This document shows positions 18,659-26,924 of a stretch of 64,000 bases of DNA, piece after piece; the first letter of the stretch is position 1, and every line of letters begins with the position of its first letter. Position numbers and translations under genes: made by a program. This stretch comes from Aminobacter aminovorans (GTDB lineage Bacteria; Pseudomonadota; Alphaproteobacteria; Rhizobiales; Rhizobiaceae). The DNA is taken from positions 1,172,501 to 1,236,500 of the forward strand of contig NZ_UFSM01000001.1 of NCBI RefSeq assembly GCF_900445235.1, written 5' to 3'. The notes beneath the pieces were generated by a model. The model saw only the letters and a list, made by a program, of their open reading frames with translations. It ran no database searches and was not told where the DNA came from.

Positions 18659-19498
18659 TCAGAACAGCCCCTGACCCGCCTTTGCTTCTTCCGCCACGGT
18701 GCGGCGGATCAGGTTCTTGTACATGTAGCCGCGCTGGCCCTTGTAGACGACCGTGCACCAGTTGCAGTCGACCTCGGCTTCGATCTCGGCATTGGCCGGG
18801 ACGACGACGATCACCTTGGCTTCGTCGGCAGGTCCGTCACGCAGGTTGGCGTATTTGACCACCTTTGCCGGGCGCAGGTCCGGAAGCGGGCCGGTGGTCG
18901 CCTGGGCGGCAGTGGCGGTTGCGCCGTCGATCATGCCGGTCTGCTGCTCAAGCATCGCCACTTCGGTTTCGGTCTCCGCCACCTGCACGTCGATCGAACC
19001 GCGCAGCCCTTCCGTCGCGATCGCCGTGGTCGCAGCCGGATCAGGCCCCTGGTCGGCTGTCGCTGAGGGCAATGGTGTTGCGATATCCTCGCCGCGCTCA
19101 TCCGGGCCGATAGCTGCTGTCGGTGCGGATTTTTCGAAGCGGCCGGTTGCGGGTGCGGCGGCTGGTGCTGTCAGGAGTGGCGCCTGTGCCGGCGCTTGGG
19201 CTGCTGTAGCCGGTGCGGCTGCCGGTTGAACGGCAGCCGTTGCGATCGGCTTTACTTCCTCTGCCGTGACTTCCACGCCGGCGGTCTTGGTTTCGAGGCG
19301 CGGTGGAAGGACGGCTGCGGTCTCGATCGGGTCGGGCTCGTCGCTGCTGGTGAACCCGAAGGCGACGATGACGATCGCCAACACCGCAGCGGCGCCAAGC
19401 AAGGCGATCTCGAGCTTTGACAGATGCAGCCGGGGCAGGCGGGCGGCGATGCCGCTTAAGCTTAATATGCCGGCGCGCCGGAAGGCTGGGGTATTCAT
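18659..19498 (-). CDS. Membrane-anchored protein with C-terminal SH3 domain
   Basis: Encodes 279 aa. One membrane helix lies at about residues 32-50 (ALLGAAAVLAIVIVAFGF). A long Ala/Pro/Thr-rich and acidic linker follows, then a bacterial SH3 domain at about 210-270: VKYANLRDGPADEAKVIVVV, then CNWCTVVYKGQRGYMYKNLI. Such domains usually bind cell-wall peptides or proteins, so it is probably an inner-membrane protein facing the periplasm. The ATG at 19498 was preferred over 19513 because the helix position and basic start fit better. It is convergent with pyc. Confidence 0.85.
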   Translation of the reverse strand: MNTPAFRRAGILSLSGIAARLPRLHLSKLEIALLGAAAVLAIVIVAFGFTSSDEPDPIETAAVLPPRLETKTAGVEVTAEEVKPIATAAVQPAAAPATAAQAPAQAPLLTAPAAAPATGRFEKSAPTAAIGPDERGEDIATPLPSATADQGPDPAATTAIATEGLRGSIDVQVAETETEVAMLEQQTGMIDGATATAAQATTGPLPDLRPAKVVKYANLRDGPADEAKVIVVVPANAEIEAEVDCNWCTVVYKGQRGYMYKNLIRRTVAEEAKAGQGLF

Positions 19499-19726
19499 GG
19501 TACAAGACTCCACAATGGTACTACCCCGGCGACAATGCCGAAGCCGACCCCCAACCCCGATTTGGCATGCAACGCTTCGAAACGATTGCGAGCGTGGAGT
19601 GTGTTGCCCGTCCCGCCGCAGTTTCCAAGCGTCTGAGCTAGCCCAGCTATTCGACGGAATTCGGGCAATCGTTAACCTTTGTTACCGTTCTGGCCCAATG
19701 CTTGCGGCAAGAGTTGTCTTGACGTG

Positions 19727-19746
19727 CTTTTCAATCGATTTAAAAG
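19727..19746. promoter_or_regulatory. Imperfect palindrome upstream of the MFS gene
   Basis: Twenty bases from CTTTT to AAAAG around the core AATCGATT. Both arms match apart from one pair of bases (C and T at the sixth position from either end). It has the same core as the perfect palindromes at 19822 and 15082. Confidence 0.55.
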
Positions 19747-19821
19747 TGCAGATGGAGTGATCCAGCGCGGCCGACTCGCACGGTGACCGGTCACTTTTTG
19801 AATCCGGCGATCACGGCAGGT

Positions 19822-19835
19822 TGAAATCGATTTCA
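19822..19835. promoter_or_regulatory. LacI-type operator in front of the MFS gene
   Basis: TGAAATCGATTTCA is a perfect 14-bp palindrome, 34 bp before the ATG and just upstream of the ribosome site. A repressor bound here would block the promoter or early transcript. It shares AAATCGATTT with the site before pyc. Confidence 0.65.
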
Positions 19836-19868
19836 GCTGTCCGGGAGCCGTGTTAGGAGTTGCGCTCG

Positions 19869-21059
19869 ATGAGCACGCAAGACGCCACCCCGACATCCGC
19901 CAACGCCTCGGCCCGATGGGCCGTTGCAGCTGCATTCTTCATGAACGGCTTCATGACCGGAAGCTGGGCGCCGCAGATTCCGCTGCTGGTTACCCGGCTC
20001 GGCATCAGCGAGTTCGTGCTCGGCCTGCTGATCCTTGTGTTCGGCATTGGTGCACTGACGGCGATGCCGTTCTCCGGCTACCTGATGACCAAGCGCGGCT
20101 CGCGTCCTGTTGTGATCGGTTTCGCCTGGATCCTGGTATTCGCATTGCTGCTGGTGGCGCTGGCGCCCAACGTCTGGCTGACCGCGGTGACGATGTACAT
20201 CTTCGGCGCTACGACAGGGGCCATGGATGTCGCCATGAACGCCAATGCTGTCGCGGTGGAAAAGCGGTTGTCGCGCGCGATCATGTCCTCGTCGCACGGC
20301 TTCTGGAGCCTCGGCGGCTTCGTCGGTGGCGGGCTTGGCGGCATCGCCATCCAGCAATTCGGGCATCTGCCGCACGCCATGTTCGTCACGGTTGTCGCCG
20401 CCGCCATGACCGCCTTTGCCCTGCGCTATCTGATCGAGGACAAGCCGGTTGCGCATGAGCACCGTCATTTCCGCATGCCGCGTCTTGCGGCAATCTATCT
20501 TGTCGGCCTGATGGCGCTGTTCTCGATGATCCCGGAAGGTGCCGTGCTCGACTGGGCGGCATTGTATCTCAAGCAGGAGCTCGGAGCCGACATCGCCACC
20601 GCCGGCTTTGCCTTTGCCGCCTTCTCCGGCATCATGGCGCTGATGCGGTTCCTGGGCGACGGCGTACGCAACCGCTTCGGCGCGGTCAACACCCTGCGCG
20701 TCTCGGCGCTGGTCGCCGCTGCCGGCATGCTGGCGGCAGGCCTCGCCCCCAATCCGTGGATTGCCATCGCTGCCTTTGCGATGTGCGGACTGGGTGTCGC
20801 CAACATGGTGCCGATCGCCTTTTCCGCCGCCGGCAACCAGCCTGGCGTGGTGCCGAACATCGGCATGAGTGTCGTCACCACGATGGGCTATTCAGGCATC
20901 CTGGTGGCGCCGTCGGCTATCGGCTTCGTCGCCGGCCATACCGGTTTCGCGCCGGTTTTCGTCACACTGTCGGGATTGCTGCTTGTGGTGTCGGTGATGG
21001 CCGGCCTTGCCCGCCATGCAGACTTCAGGGCCGTGGCTCAAACGGCGCCGGCGGAATAG
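19869..21059 (+). CDS. MFS transporter, YbjJ-like
   Basis: Encodes 396 aa with about 12 hydrophobic segments. The MFS motif A loop GYLMTKRGSRPVV lies between helices 2 and 3, and the sequence FMNGFMTGSWAPQIPLLVTR at the first helix is typical of the YbjJ/FucP-like subgroup. The substrate is unknown. A LacI-type operator hints at a sugar or a carbon intermediate. The ATG at 19869 lies 9 bases after AGGAG. A TTG at 19860 is too close to it. The last 22 bp overlap the convergent lysR gene. Confidence 0.88.
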   Translation: MSTQDATPTSANASARWAVAAAFFMNGFMTGSWAPQIPLLVTRLGISEFVLGLLILVFGIGALTAMPFSGYLMTKRGSRPVVIGFAWILVFALLLVALAPNVWLTAVTMYIFGATTGAMDVAMNANAVAVEKRLSRAIMSSSHGFWSLGGFVGGGLGGIAIQQFGHLPHAMFVTVVAAAMTAFALRYLIEDKPVAHEHRHFRMPRLAAIYLVGLMALFSMIPEGAVLDWAALYLKQELGADIATAGFAFAAFSGIMALMRFLGDGVRNRFGAVNTLRVSALVAAAGMLAAGLAPNPWIAIAAFAMCGLGVANMVPIAFSAAGNQPGVVPNIGMSVVTTMGYSGILVAPSAIGFVAGHTGFAPVFVTLSGLLLVVSVMAGLARHADFRAVAQTAPAE

Positions 21060-21931
21060 CGCTTCAGCTCTTCGTTCAGGAAGTCGGCGACGCGGCGGAT
21101 GCGGACGCTTGCGCGCACGTCGCGATGCATGGCGAGCCAGACCGGCAGCACAGGCAATGGCAGGTCGGGCAGGACGATCTCCAGCCCGGGCTCGCGACGG
21201 ATCAGCGGCGACTGGGCCACGCCTATGCCGTTGCCGGCCCGCACGGCTTCCCAGAGCACGATGTGGTTGTCGGAGCGGAAGCGAAAGGCATGCCGCGTCA
21301 TTTCAGGGTAGAACCTTTCAAGGCCGCGGATCATCTCGTCGCTGCGGTCGAAGCCGATCAGGTGGTGCTGCTGCAAATCCTCCGGATGCTGCGGCCGGCC
21401 GCGGCGATCTAGATAGGTCGAGGTCGCACACATGTGTAGCGCGATGTCGGTGACCTTGCGGGCCACCAGTTCGTTCTGGGCCGGCTGCACCATGCGGATC
21501 GCGATGTCGGCGTCGCGGCGCAAAAGGTTCTCGACCTGGTTGGATGCGACGACCTCAACCTCGATGCCGGGCTCTTCCACTCCAAGGCGCGCCAGCATCG
21601 CAGGCAGGACATGGGCGGCCACCATTTCACTCGCCGCGATCCGGACGGTGCCTTCAATCGCTTCCACCGCGCCCAGGGCGAGCCGCGCAAATGAAATTGC
21701 CTGTTCGCTGACGGCGCGGCCTCGCTCGAACAGCAGGCTGCCGGCCTCCGTCAGCAGATAGCCTTGGCGGCCGCGCCGGAACAGCGTGACGTCGAGCGCC
21801 TGTTCGAGCTCGGATATATGACGGCCGAGCGTCGGCTGGCTGGAGCCCAAGCTGCGCGCGGCCGCCGACAGGCTGCCGGTTTCGGCGACTGCTACAAAGC
21901 TGCGGATCAAGTTCCAGTCGAGCTCATTCAT
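21038..21931 (-). CDS. LysR-family regulator
   Basis: Encodes 297 aa. The N-terminal winged helix is clear (NLIRSFVAVAETGSLSAAAR, then SQPTLGRHISELEQALDVTL), followed by the co-inducer domain from about residue 90. The start at 21931 (Met-Asn-Glu-Leu-Asp-Trp) matches the family. It is divergent from an NAD-binding oxidoreductase gene, and the shared region holds an interrupted palindrome next to its own start codon. It probably regulates itself and that neighbour. Its 3' end overlaps the end of the MFS gene by 22 bp. Confidence 0.92.
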   Translation of the reverse strand: MNELDWNLIRSFVAVAETGSLSAAARSLGSSQPTLGRHISELEQALDVTLFRRGRQGYLLTEAGSLLFERGRAVSEQAISFARLALGAVEAIEGTVRIAASEMVAAHVLPAMLARLGVEEPGIEVEVVASNQVENLLRRDADIAIRMVQPAQNELVARKVTDIALHMCATSTYLDRRGRPQHPEDLQQHHLIGFDRSDEMIRGLERFYPEMTRHAFRFRSDNHIVLWEAVRAGNGIGVAQSPLIRREPGLEIVLPDLPLPVLPVWLAMHRDVRASVRIRRVADFLNEELKRYSAGAV

Positions 21932-21947
21932 ATTCAAAATTGAATAT
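21930..21947. promoter_or_regulatory. Candidate LysR operator at its own start codon
   Basis: ATATTCAA, two bases, TTGAATAT: an 8-bp perfect inverted repeat of the T-N11-A kind that LysR proteins bind. It overlaps the first base pairs of the lysR start codon and lies 77 bp before the divergent oxidoreductase start. Confidence 0.55.
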
Positions 21948-22023
21948 CGATTTGCCACTTCCAGTCAATTTATTTCCCGAAATGAATGGACGACATTGCG
22001 GTCACACAACAAGAGTGACTGAC

Positions 22024-22968
22024 ATGACCAAGATCGCAATATTGGGTGCCCGCGGCCGGCTCGGCCGCGCCGTCGCCAAGGCCTTTCTCGATGCCGGCTA
22101 CGAGGTGAGGGCCATCACCCGCGACGGCAAGCTGCCCACTGAACTGCTCGGTGCGGAGGCGTTCGCTGCCGATGCGCTCGACCGACAGTCGCTTGTCGCC
22201 GCCACCGGCGGGATAGATATCGTCTTCAACGGTCTGAGCCCCGTCTACTCGGACTGGAGCTCGGTGCTGCCGATGGCCGAAAATGTGATGGCTGCGTGCC
22301 ACGCCAACGGCGCGCTGCACATGGCAGCAGGCACCGTCTACAATTTCGGCTCGCCAATGCCCGCTGTCATATCAGAGGACACGCCGCAGCGACCGACGAC
22401 CGAGAAAGGTCGCATCCGGACGGAGCAGGAGCAGCTTTACCGGCGCGAGGCCGATGCCGGCCGGGTTCGCACTGTCCTGCTGAGGGCCGGCGACTTCTTC
22501 GGCGGCAAGGGCACCGGCTCCTGGTTCGACCTGGTGATCGCGTCCAAGCTGACCAAGGGTGTCTACACCGCGCCTGGTCCCGTCGAACTGGTGCACGCCT
22601 GGGCCTACTTGCCCGATCTCGCCAGGACATTCGTGGCGCTGGCTGAAAAGCGTGGTGAACTCGGCGCTTATGAGAGCTTCAACCTTCCCGGCCATTCCCT
22701 GACCGATCTCGAGATCAAGGCGGCGATGGAGCGGGTCATGGGCCGCAAGCTCAAGCTTGCCAGCATGCCGTGGTGGGTGCTGCGCGCCGGCAGCCCGTTC
22801 GTTGCGATGTGGAAAGCGATCGTGTCGATGTCTTACCTGCGCTTCGAACCCCATCAGCTGGTCTCGACACGGCTGGAGACGATGCTGGGGCAAATCCCGC
22901 ACACGCCGCTTGATGAAGCGGTGAAAGGCGCGCTCGACGATCTCGATTTTGCTCTCCTCCAGGCTTGA
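22024..22968 (+). CDS. NAD(P)-binding oxidoreductase (extended SDR/NmrA-like)
   Basis: Encodes 314 aa. The Rossmann motif is at the N terminus (IAILGARGRLGRAVAKAFLD, Gly-x-x-Gly-x-x-Gly at residues about 8-14). Later features are GTVYNFGSP, with the Tyr in place of a standard YxxxK, and the loop LLRAGDFFGGKG. This fits nucleoside-sugar-epimerase-like or NmrA-like SDR proteins. The substrate is unknown. The start at 22024 is used because the longer frame reads through the lysR operator. Divergent LysR control is likely. Confidence 0.8.
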   Translation: MTKIAILGARGRLGRAVAKAFLDAGYEVRAITRDGKLPTELLGAEAFAADALDRQSLVAATGGIDIVFNGLSPVYSDWSSVLPMAENVMAACHANGALHMAAGTVYNFGSPMPAVISEDTPQRPTTEKGRIRTEQEQLYRREADAGRVRTVLLRAGDFFGGKGTGSWFDLVIASKLTKGVYTAPGPVELVHAWAYLPDLARTFVALAEKRGELGAYESFNLPGHSLTDLEIKAAMERVMGRKLKLASMPWWVLRAGSPFVAMWKAIVSMSYLRFEPHQLVSTRLETMLGQIPHTPLDEAVKGALDDLDFALLQA

Positions 22969-23041
22969 GGCGGCGGCCTGAGACCTTTCGGCTTCCAGGC
23001 GTTGACAGTGCATGGGATAGTTGACGTCTGGAGGGCATTGG

Positions 23042-23467
23042 ATGAGCGCGTTGACCGGTATCGCCCTGATGCTTTCAGCGCAGTTCGCAGCAACGCCGGC
23101 CTTGTCCGATGCGCTTGCCGACAGCCGGGACCTGCATGACATGATCTCGGCCCGGTCAGCCGTACTCGAAAGCCTGATCGAGAAAGTGGACGACGCCATC
23201 CAAACCGCAGCCGATATCGAGCGGCTTGTCTACGCGCCGAGCTCGAAGGGCGAGAAGGCCTGGACCCTCAAGGCCATGGATACAGGCGGCACCGACAATC
23301 CCTACAGGAAGTACACGGTCTGCCTCGAGGCGTCGTCCGGCTTCAATGCCTATGTCACGGATATCCAGCATGCATTGCGGACCGGGATGGCCGTGCCCCA
23401 AATCCCGGCCCAGCGTGATTATCGCAAGGGGTTGGCGACCTGTGCAGGCTTGCTCCAGGCGCCATAG
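23042..23467 (+). CDS. Small secreted protein of unknown function
   Basis: Encodes 141 aa. An N-terminal hydrophobic stretch with small residues (ALTGIALMLSAQFAATPALS) looks like a signal peptide cleaved near residue 22. The mature part is mostly helical, with one pair of cysteines (Cys in YTVCLEAS and in LATCAGLL) that may form a disulphide. I recognise no family. It is convergent with the small DUF3309 gene. Confidence 0.65.
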   Translation: MSALTGIALMLSAQFAATPALSDALADSRDLHDMISARSAVLESLIEKVDDAIQTAADIERLVYAPSSKGEKAWTLKAMDTGGTDNPYRKYTVCLEASSGFNAYVTDIQHALRTGMAVPQIPAQRDYRKGLATCAGLLQAP

Positions 23468-23485
23468 CGGGTGTCCGGGGACGGC

Positions 23486-23644
23486 TCAGACCCGGCCCAT
23501 CAACATCAGTACCAGCAGCACCACCAGCAGGATGCCGACGATACCCGATGGGCCGTATCCCCATCCGCGCGAGTGCGGCCAGGCCGGGATGGCGCCGAGC
23601 AGGATCAGGATGAGGATGATGATGAGCAGCGTTGAAATTGTCAT
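23486..23644 (-). CDS. Tiny DUF3309-type membrane protein
   Basis: Encodes 52 aa and is too short for most gene tracks. It reads MTISTLLIIILILILLGAIP, a short polar loop (AWPHSRGWGYGPSG), then a second helix IVGILLVVLLVLML ending GRV. This two-helix hairpin with a Trp/Tyr/Gly-rich turn is the DUF3309 family, common in alphaproteobacteria. It has a consensus EcfG-type promoter 39 bp upstream, so stress-induced expression is likely. The molecular role is unknown. Confidence 0.85.
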   Translation of the reverse strand: MTISTLLIIILILILLGAIPAWPHSRGWGYGPSGIVGILLVVLLVLMLMGRV

Positions 23645-23682
23645 GGTTCATGCCTCGAATGCTTGTGTTTCATCGAGGCAGA

Positions 23683-23708
23683 AACGCAAAAGGCCGCCCG
23701 GTTGTTCC
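23683..23708 (-). promoter_or_regulatory. EcfG (general stress sigma factor) promoter for the DUF3309 gene
   Basis: On the minus strand GGAAC (23708-23704), 17 bases, then CGTT (23686-23683). This exactly fits the alphaproteobacterial general stress consensus GGAAC-N16/17-CGTT. The predicted transcript would start about 30 bp before the ATG at 23644. The promoter lies inside the terminator hairpin of the efflux pump operon. Confidence 0.75.
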
Positions 23709-23720
23709 TGGGCGGCCTTT
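23689..23720. terminator. Hairpin after the RND pump operon
   Basis: Stem AAAGGCCGCCC (23689-23699) with GGGCGGCCTTT (23710-23720), loop of ten bases. It lies 22 bp after the pump gene stop on the minus strand. The T tract on the minus side is short (TTT), so termination may be partial. Confidence 0.7.
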
Positions 23721-23742
23721 CATGCACTCTTGCTTGGTCCGT

Positions 23743-26700
23743 CTATTCCGCAGCCTTGGGGAAGGCGACTGCCGGTTGCTCGGGACCCGGCGCGGGGGTT
23801 ACGCCGGCCTCGGTCTTGTCCTTCCTGCCAAAGCGGAACAGCTTGCTCAGCCAGCCGCGCTGGCCGGGCTTGCGCTTGTCGCGGGTGAACACCATCAGCA
23901 TGGCGGGCGTCACCACCAGCGTCAGCACGGTGGCAAACGACAGGCCGAAGACGATCGCCGAGGAGAGCGCGATCCACCACTGGGTCGACGGCGCGTTGAT
24001 CGTCGTCTCGTGGTGGAAGATCTCCAGGCCGAGCCCGAAGGCGATCGGCATGACGCCAAGGATGGCGGACAGTGCGGTCAGCACCACCGGACGCGCGCGT
24101 TCGCGGCAGGTCTGCAGCACCGCGTCGAGCTTGTTCCAACCTTCATCGCGCAGCCGATCATAGGTGTCGATCAGCACGATGTTGTTGTTCACCACCACGC
24201 CGGCCAGTGCGATGAAGCCGATGCCCGACATGACGATGACGAAGGTCTGGCCGGTCAAGAGCATGCCGAGGAGCGCGCCGATCACCGCCATGACAACGCA
24301 GGACAACACCAGGAGCACGCTGGTGAACTTGTTGAACTGCGCCAGCAGCACGATGAAGATCAGGAAGATCGCGGCACCGAACGCGTTGCTGAGGAAGGCA
24401 GCCGCCTCGGCGCTGTCTTCGTTCGAACCGGCGAGTTTCCAGTCGACACCCGGCTTGGCGATTTCGCCAACGGTCTTGGCCACCGCTGCCTGCACTTCAG
24501 CCACCTGGAATCCGCCTGCCACATTGGCCTGGATGGTGATGGTGCGCTTGCTGTCGATACGCTTCAGGACGCCAGCGGTCGCTTCCGGCTTGCGCGAGAC
24601 GAAGTTCGAGATGGGGACCGACCCCTGTGCCGTCTCGATGCGCAGTTCGTCGAGCGCCGACAGCGTGCGGCGGTCCTCAGGCAGGCGCAGGCGGATATCG
24701 ACCGCGTCATCCGTGCCCGCAGGGCGATAGTCGGTCAGTTTCAGGCCCGTGGTTACGAGCTGAACCACGGTCCCGACCGAAGTCGGGCTGACACCGAACT
24801 GCGCGGCCTTGGAGCGATCGACCTCAAGCGCCCAGTCGACACCTGGAGGCGGCAGGCCGTCGGAAAGATCGATGACGCCGGGGACCTTGGCTACGGCTGC
24901 AGCCACGACCTTGGCATAGTCGTTGAGCCCTGTCGGGTCCGTCGCCGAAAGCTGCACCTGGATGGCCTTGCCGGTCGGCGGGCCAGCGTCCGGAACGCGC
25001 ACCTCGACATCGACGCCTGGAATGCCGGCCATCGCGACGCGCAAGTCTTCGAGGATCTTGTGTGCGGATTGGCGCTCGCGCCAGTCGATGAACTCGTAGT
25101 TGATGACGCCGACGACGTCTTCCGGAACGTCCTCGCCGCCACGCGTCTTTCCGACCTTGGTCAGCACCGACTTGATGCCGGGCCAGCCGATGATCCTGTC
25201 CTCGGCGATGCGAGTCGCCGCGTCCATCTCTTCAAGCGAGAGGTTGCCGCGGGCATGGACGTAGAGCAGGCCGTAGTCCGGCTCGACCGACGGGAAAAAC
25301 TCGACGCCGTTGCCGAACTTCACATAGGAATACAGCCCGCCGCCCAGCAGCAGCAAGGTCAGCATGATGGCGGTGATCGGGTAGACCACGGCCTTCTTGA
25401 CGACCGCCATGTAGAGGCCGTCGCGGTTCTCTTCCTCGCCATGAAGAGGTGCCTTGCCGATGATGGCGCCGATCGCCGGCGCGAAGATCAGCGCGTAGGC
25501 CATCGAGGCGGCAAGGGTGACGATCAGCGTGATCGGCAGGTACTTCATGAAGTCGCCGACGATGCCCGGCCAGAACAGCAGCGGCGAGAAGGCGGCGATG
25601 CGGGTCAGCGTCGCGGCAATGACCGGTCCGGCCATGCGCTTGGCTGCTTCCTCGAAGGCCTGCTCCTTTGGCATGCCTTCCGACATGCGGCGCTCTGCAT
25701 ATTCGGTGACGATGATCGCGTCGTCGACGAGCATGCCAACCGCCAGAATGAGCGAGAACAGCACGATCATGTTGATCGTGTAGCCCATCAAGGCAAGTAG
25801 CAGGATGCCGATCAGGAACGAAGACGGGATCGCCAGTCCGATCAGCATCGAGGCGCGCCCCGAAAGCGCATAGAGAATGACGATGAAGACCAGGATGACG
25901 GCAATCATCACGTGGTTCTGCAGGTCGTTGAGCAGCTGGTTGACGAAGACCGACTTGTCCTGGGTATAGGTCACCTGCAGGTCGGGCAGCGCCTGCTTGC
26001 TCTTTGCCACGAACTCTTCGGCGACCTTCTTCGAGCCTTCGATGGTCTCGACGACGTTGGCGCCAATGCGCTTCTTGACCGCCAGCGTGATCGCCGGCCG
26101 GCCATCGATGCGCGCGATCGTCTCGGCGTCCTTGAAGGTCGAGCGGACGGTGGCGACGTCGCGAACCCGGACGACGGCATTCGGGCCGGCCACGACAGGC
26201 AGGTTTGCGACGTCCTCCGGCGTTTCGATCAACGACGGCACCTTCACCGCGTACTTGCCTTCCGCTCCCTCGATGGTACCGGCGGCGACGAGACTGTTCG
26301 ATGCGCCGACGCCCTGGATGAGCTGGTCGAGCTGCAGGCCGTAGGAGGACAGCTTCACCGGGTCGACGATCGCCTCGACAAGCTCGTCACGAGATCCCTG
26401 GATCTCGGCCTCGAGCACGCCAGGCACCTCTTCGATCCGGTCGCGCAGGTCCTTGGCGGCAGCGGTCAGCGCACGTTCCGGGATTTCGCCGGACAGTGTG
26501 ATGAACACGACCGGAAATTCGGACAGGTTCACCTCGTTGACCGTTGGTTCCTCGACGCCCGCAGGCAGGTCGCGCTTGGCGTCCTGCACCTTGTTGCGCG
26601 TGTCGATCAAGGCGTCGCCGAGATCCACCGACGGGTCGAATTCGACGATGACGTTGGCGCCGCCCTGATAGGCGTTCGACTTCATCTCCTTGAGCCCCTT

Positions 26701-26922
26701 CAGGCTCTTGAGCTGGGACTCGACGGGACGAAGCAGCAGGCGCTCTGCGTCCTCAGGGGAAATGCCCTGATAGACGAGGCTGACATACATGATTGGAATG
26801 GCGACGTCCGGCTCGGCCTCCTTGGGCACGGCGCGGTAGGCAAGCGCCCCCGCGATGACCAGGAAGAGCAGGACCGAAAGGGTCAGTCGCGCATTGCGGA
26901 TCGCAAGCTTGACGATATCCAT
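23743..26922 (-). CDS. RND-family efflux transporter, inner-membrane pump
   Basis: Encodes 1059 aa, normal for an AcrB/HAE1-type pump. Membrane helix 1 is near residues 12-30. The proton-relay helix shows the paired aspartates in AVGMLVDDAIIVTEYAERR (about residue 400), and two large periplasmic loops follow helices 1 and 7. The sequence differs from classical AcrB at the N terminus (DIVKLAIRNARLTL), as in the wider HAE1 subgroup. It is expressed with the adaptor gene two bases upstream. No outer-membrane factor gene is nearby, so a shared TolC-like channel is probably used. The substrate is unknown. Confidence 0.93.
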   Translation of the reverse strand: MDIVKLAIRNARLTLSVLLFLVIAGALAYRAVPKEAEPDVAIPIMYVSLVYQGISPEDAERLLLRPVESQLKSLKGLKEMKSNAYQGGANVIVEFDPSVDLGDALIDTRNKVQDAKRDLPAGVEEPTVNEVNLSEFPVVFITLSGEIPERALTAAAKDLRDRIEEVPGVLEAEIQGSRDELVEAIVDPVKLSSYGLQLDQLIQGVGASNSLVAAGTIEGAEGKYAVKVPSLIETPEDVANLPVVAGPNAVVRVRDVATVRSTFKDAETIARIDGRPAITLAVKKRIGANVVETIEGSKKVAEEFVAKSKQALPDLQVTYTQDKSVFVNQLLNDLQNHVMIAVILVFIVILYALSGRASMLIGLAIPSSFLIGILLLALMGYTINMIVLFSLILAVGMLVDDAIIVTEYAERRMSEGMPKEQAFEEAAKRMAGPVIAATLTRIAAFSPLLFWPGIVGDFMKYLPITLIVTLAASMAYALIFAPAIGAIIGKAPLHGEEENRDGLYMAVVKKAVVYPITAIMLTLLLLGGGLYSYVKFGNGVEFFPSVEPDYGLLYVHARGNLSLEEMDAATRIAEDRIIGWPGIKSVLTKVGKTRGGEDVPEDVVGVINYEFIDWRERQSAHKILEDLRVAMAGIPGVDVEVRVPDAGPPTGKAIQVQLSATDPTGLNDYAKVVAAAVAKVPGVIDLSDGLPPPGVDWALEVDRSKAAQFGVSPTSVGTVVQLVTTGLKLTDYRPAGTDDAVDIRLRLPEDRRTLSALDELRIETAQGSVPISNFVSRKPEATAGVLKRIDSKRTITIQANVAGGFQVAEVQAAVAKTVGEIAKPGVDWKLAGSNEDSAEAAAFLSNAFGAAIFLIFIVLLAQFNKFTSVLLVLSCVVMAVIGALLGMLLTGQTFVIVMSGIGFIALAGVVVNNNIVLIDTYDRLRDEGWNKLDAVLQTCRERARPVVLTALSAILGVMPIAFGLGLEIFHHETTINAPSTQWWIALSSAIVFGLSFATVLTLVVTPAMLMVFTRDKRKPGQRGWLSKLFRFGRKDKTEAGVTPAPGPEQPAVAFPKAAE

Positions 26923-26924
26923 TG

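Larger units (their letters stand above)
19499..19868. other. Intergenic region with two operator-like sites
   Basis: This 370-bp gap separates the SH3 protein gene from the MFS gene. I see no gene in it. Its right half holds two related palindromes centred on AATCGATT (19727-19746 and 19822-19835) and the AGGAG ribosome site for the MFS gene at 19855-19859. Confidence 0.6.

Noticed and set aside
23632..25800. 722-codon plus-strand frame opposite the RND pump
   Set aside because: It is antisense to a clear RND gene with normal codon use. Its translation is His/Asp/Arg-rich, as expected from the reverse of a GC-rich gene.
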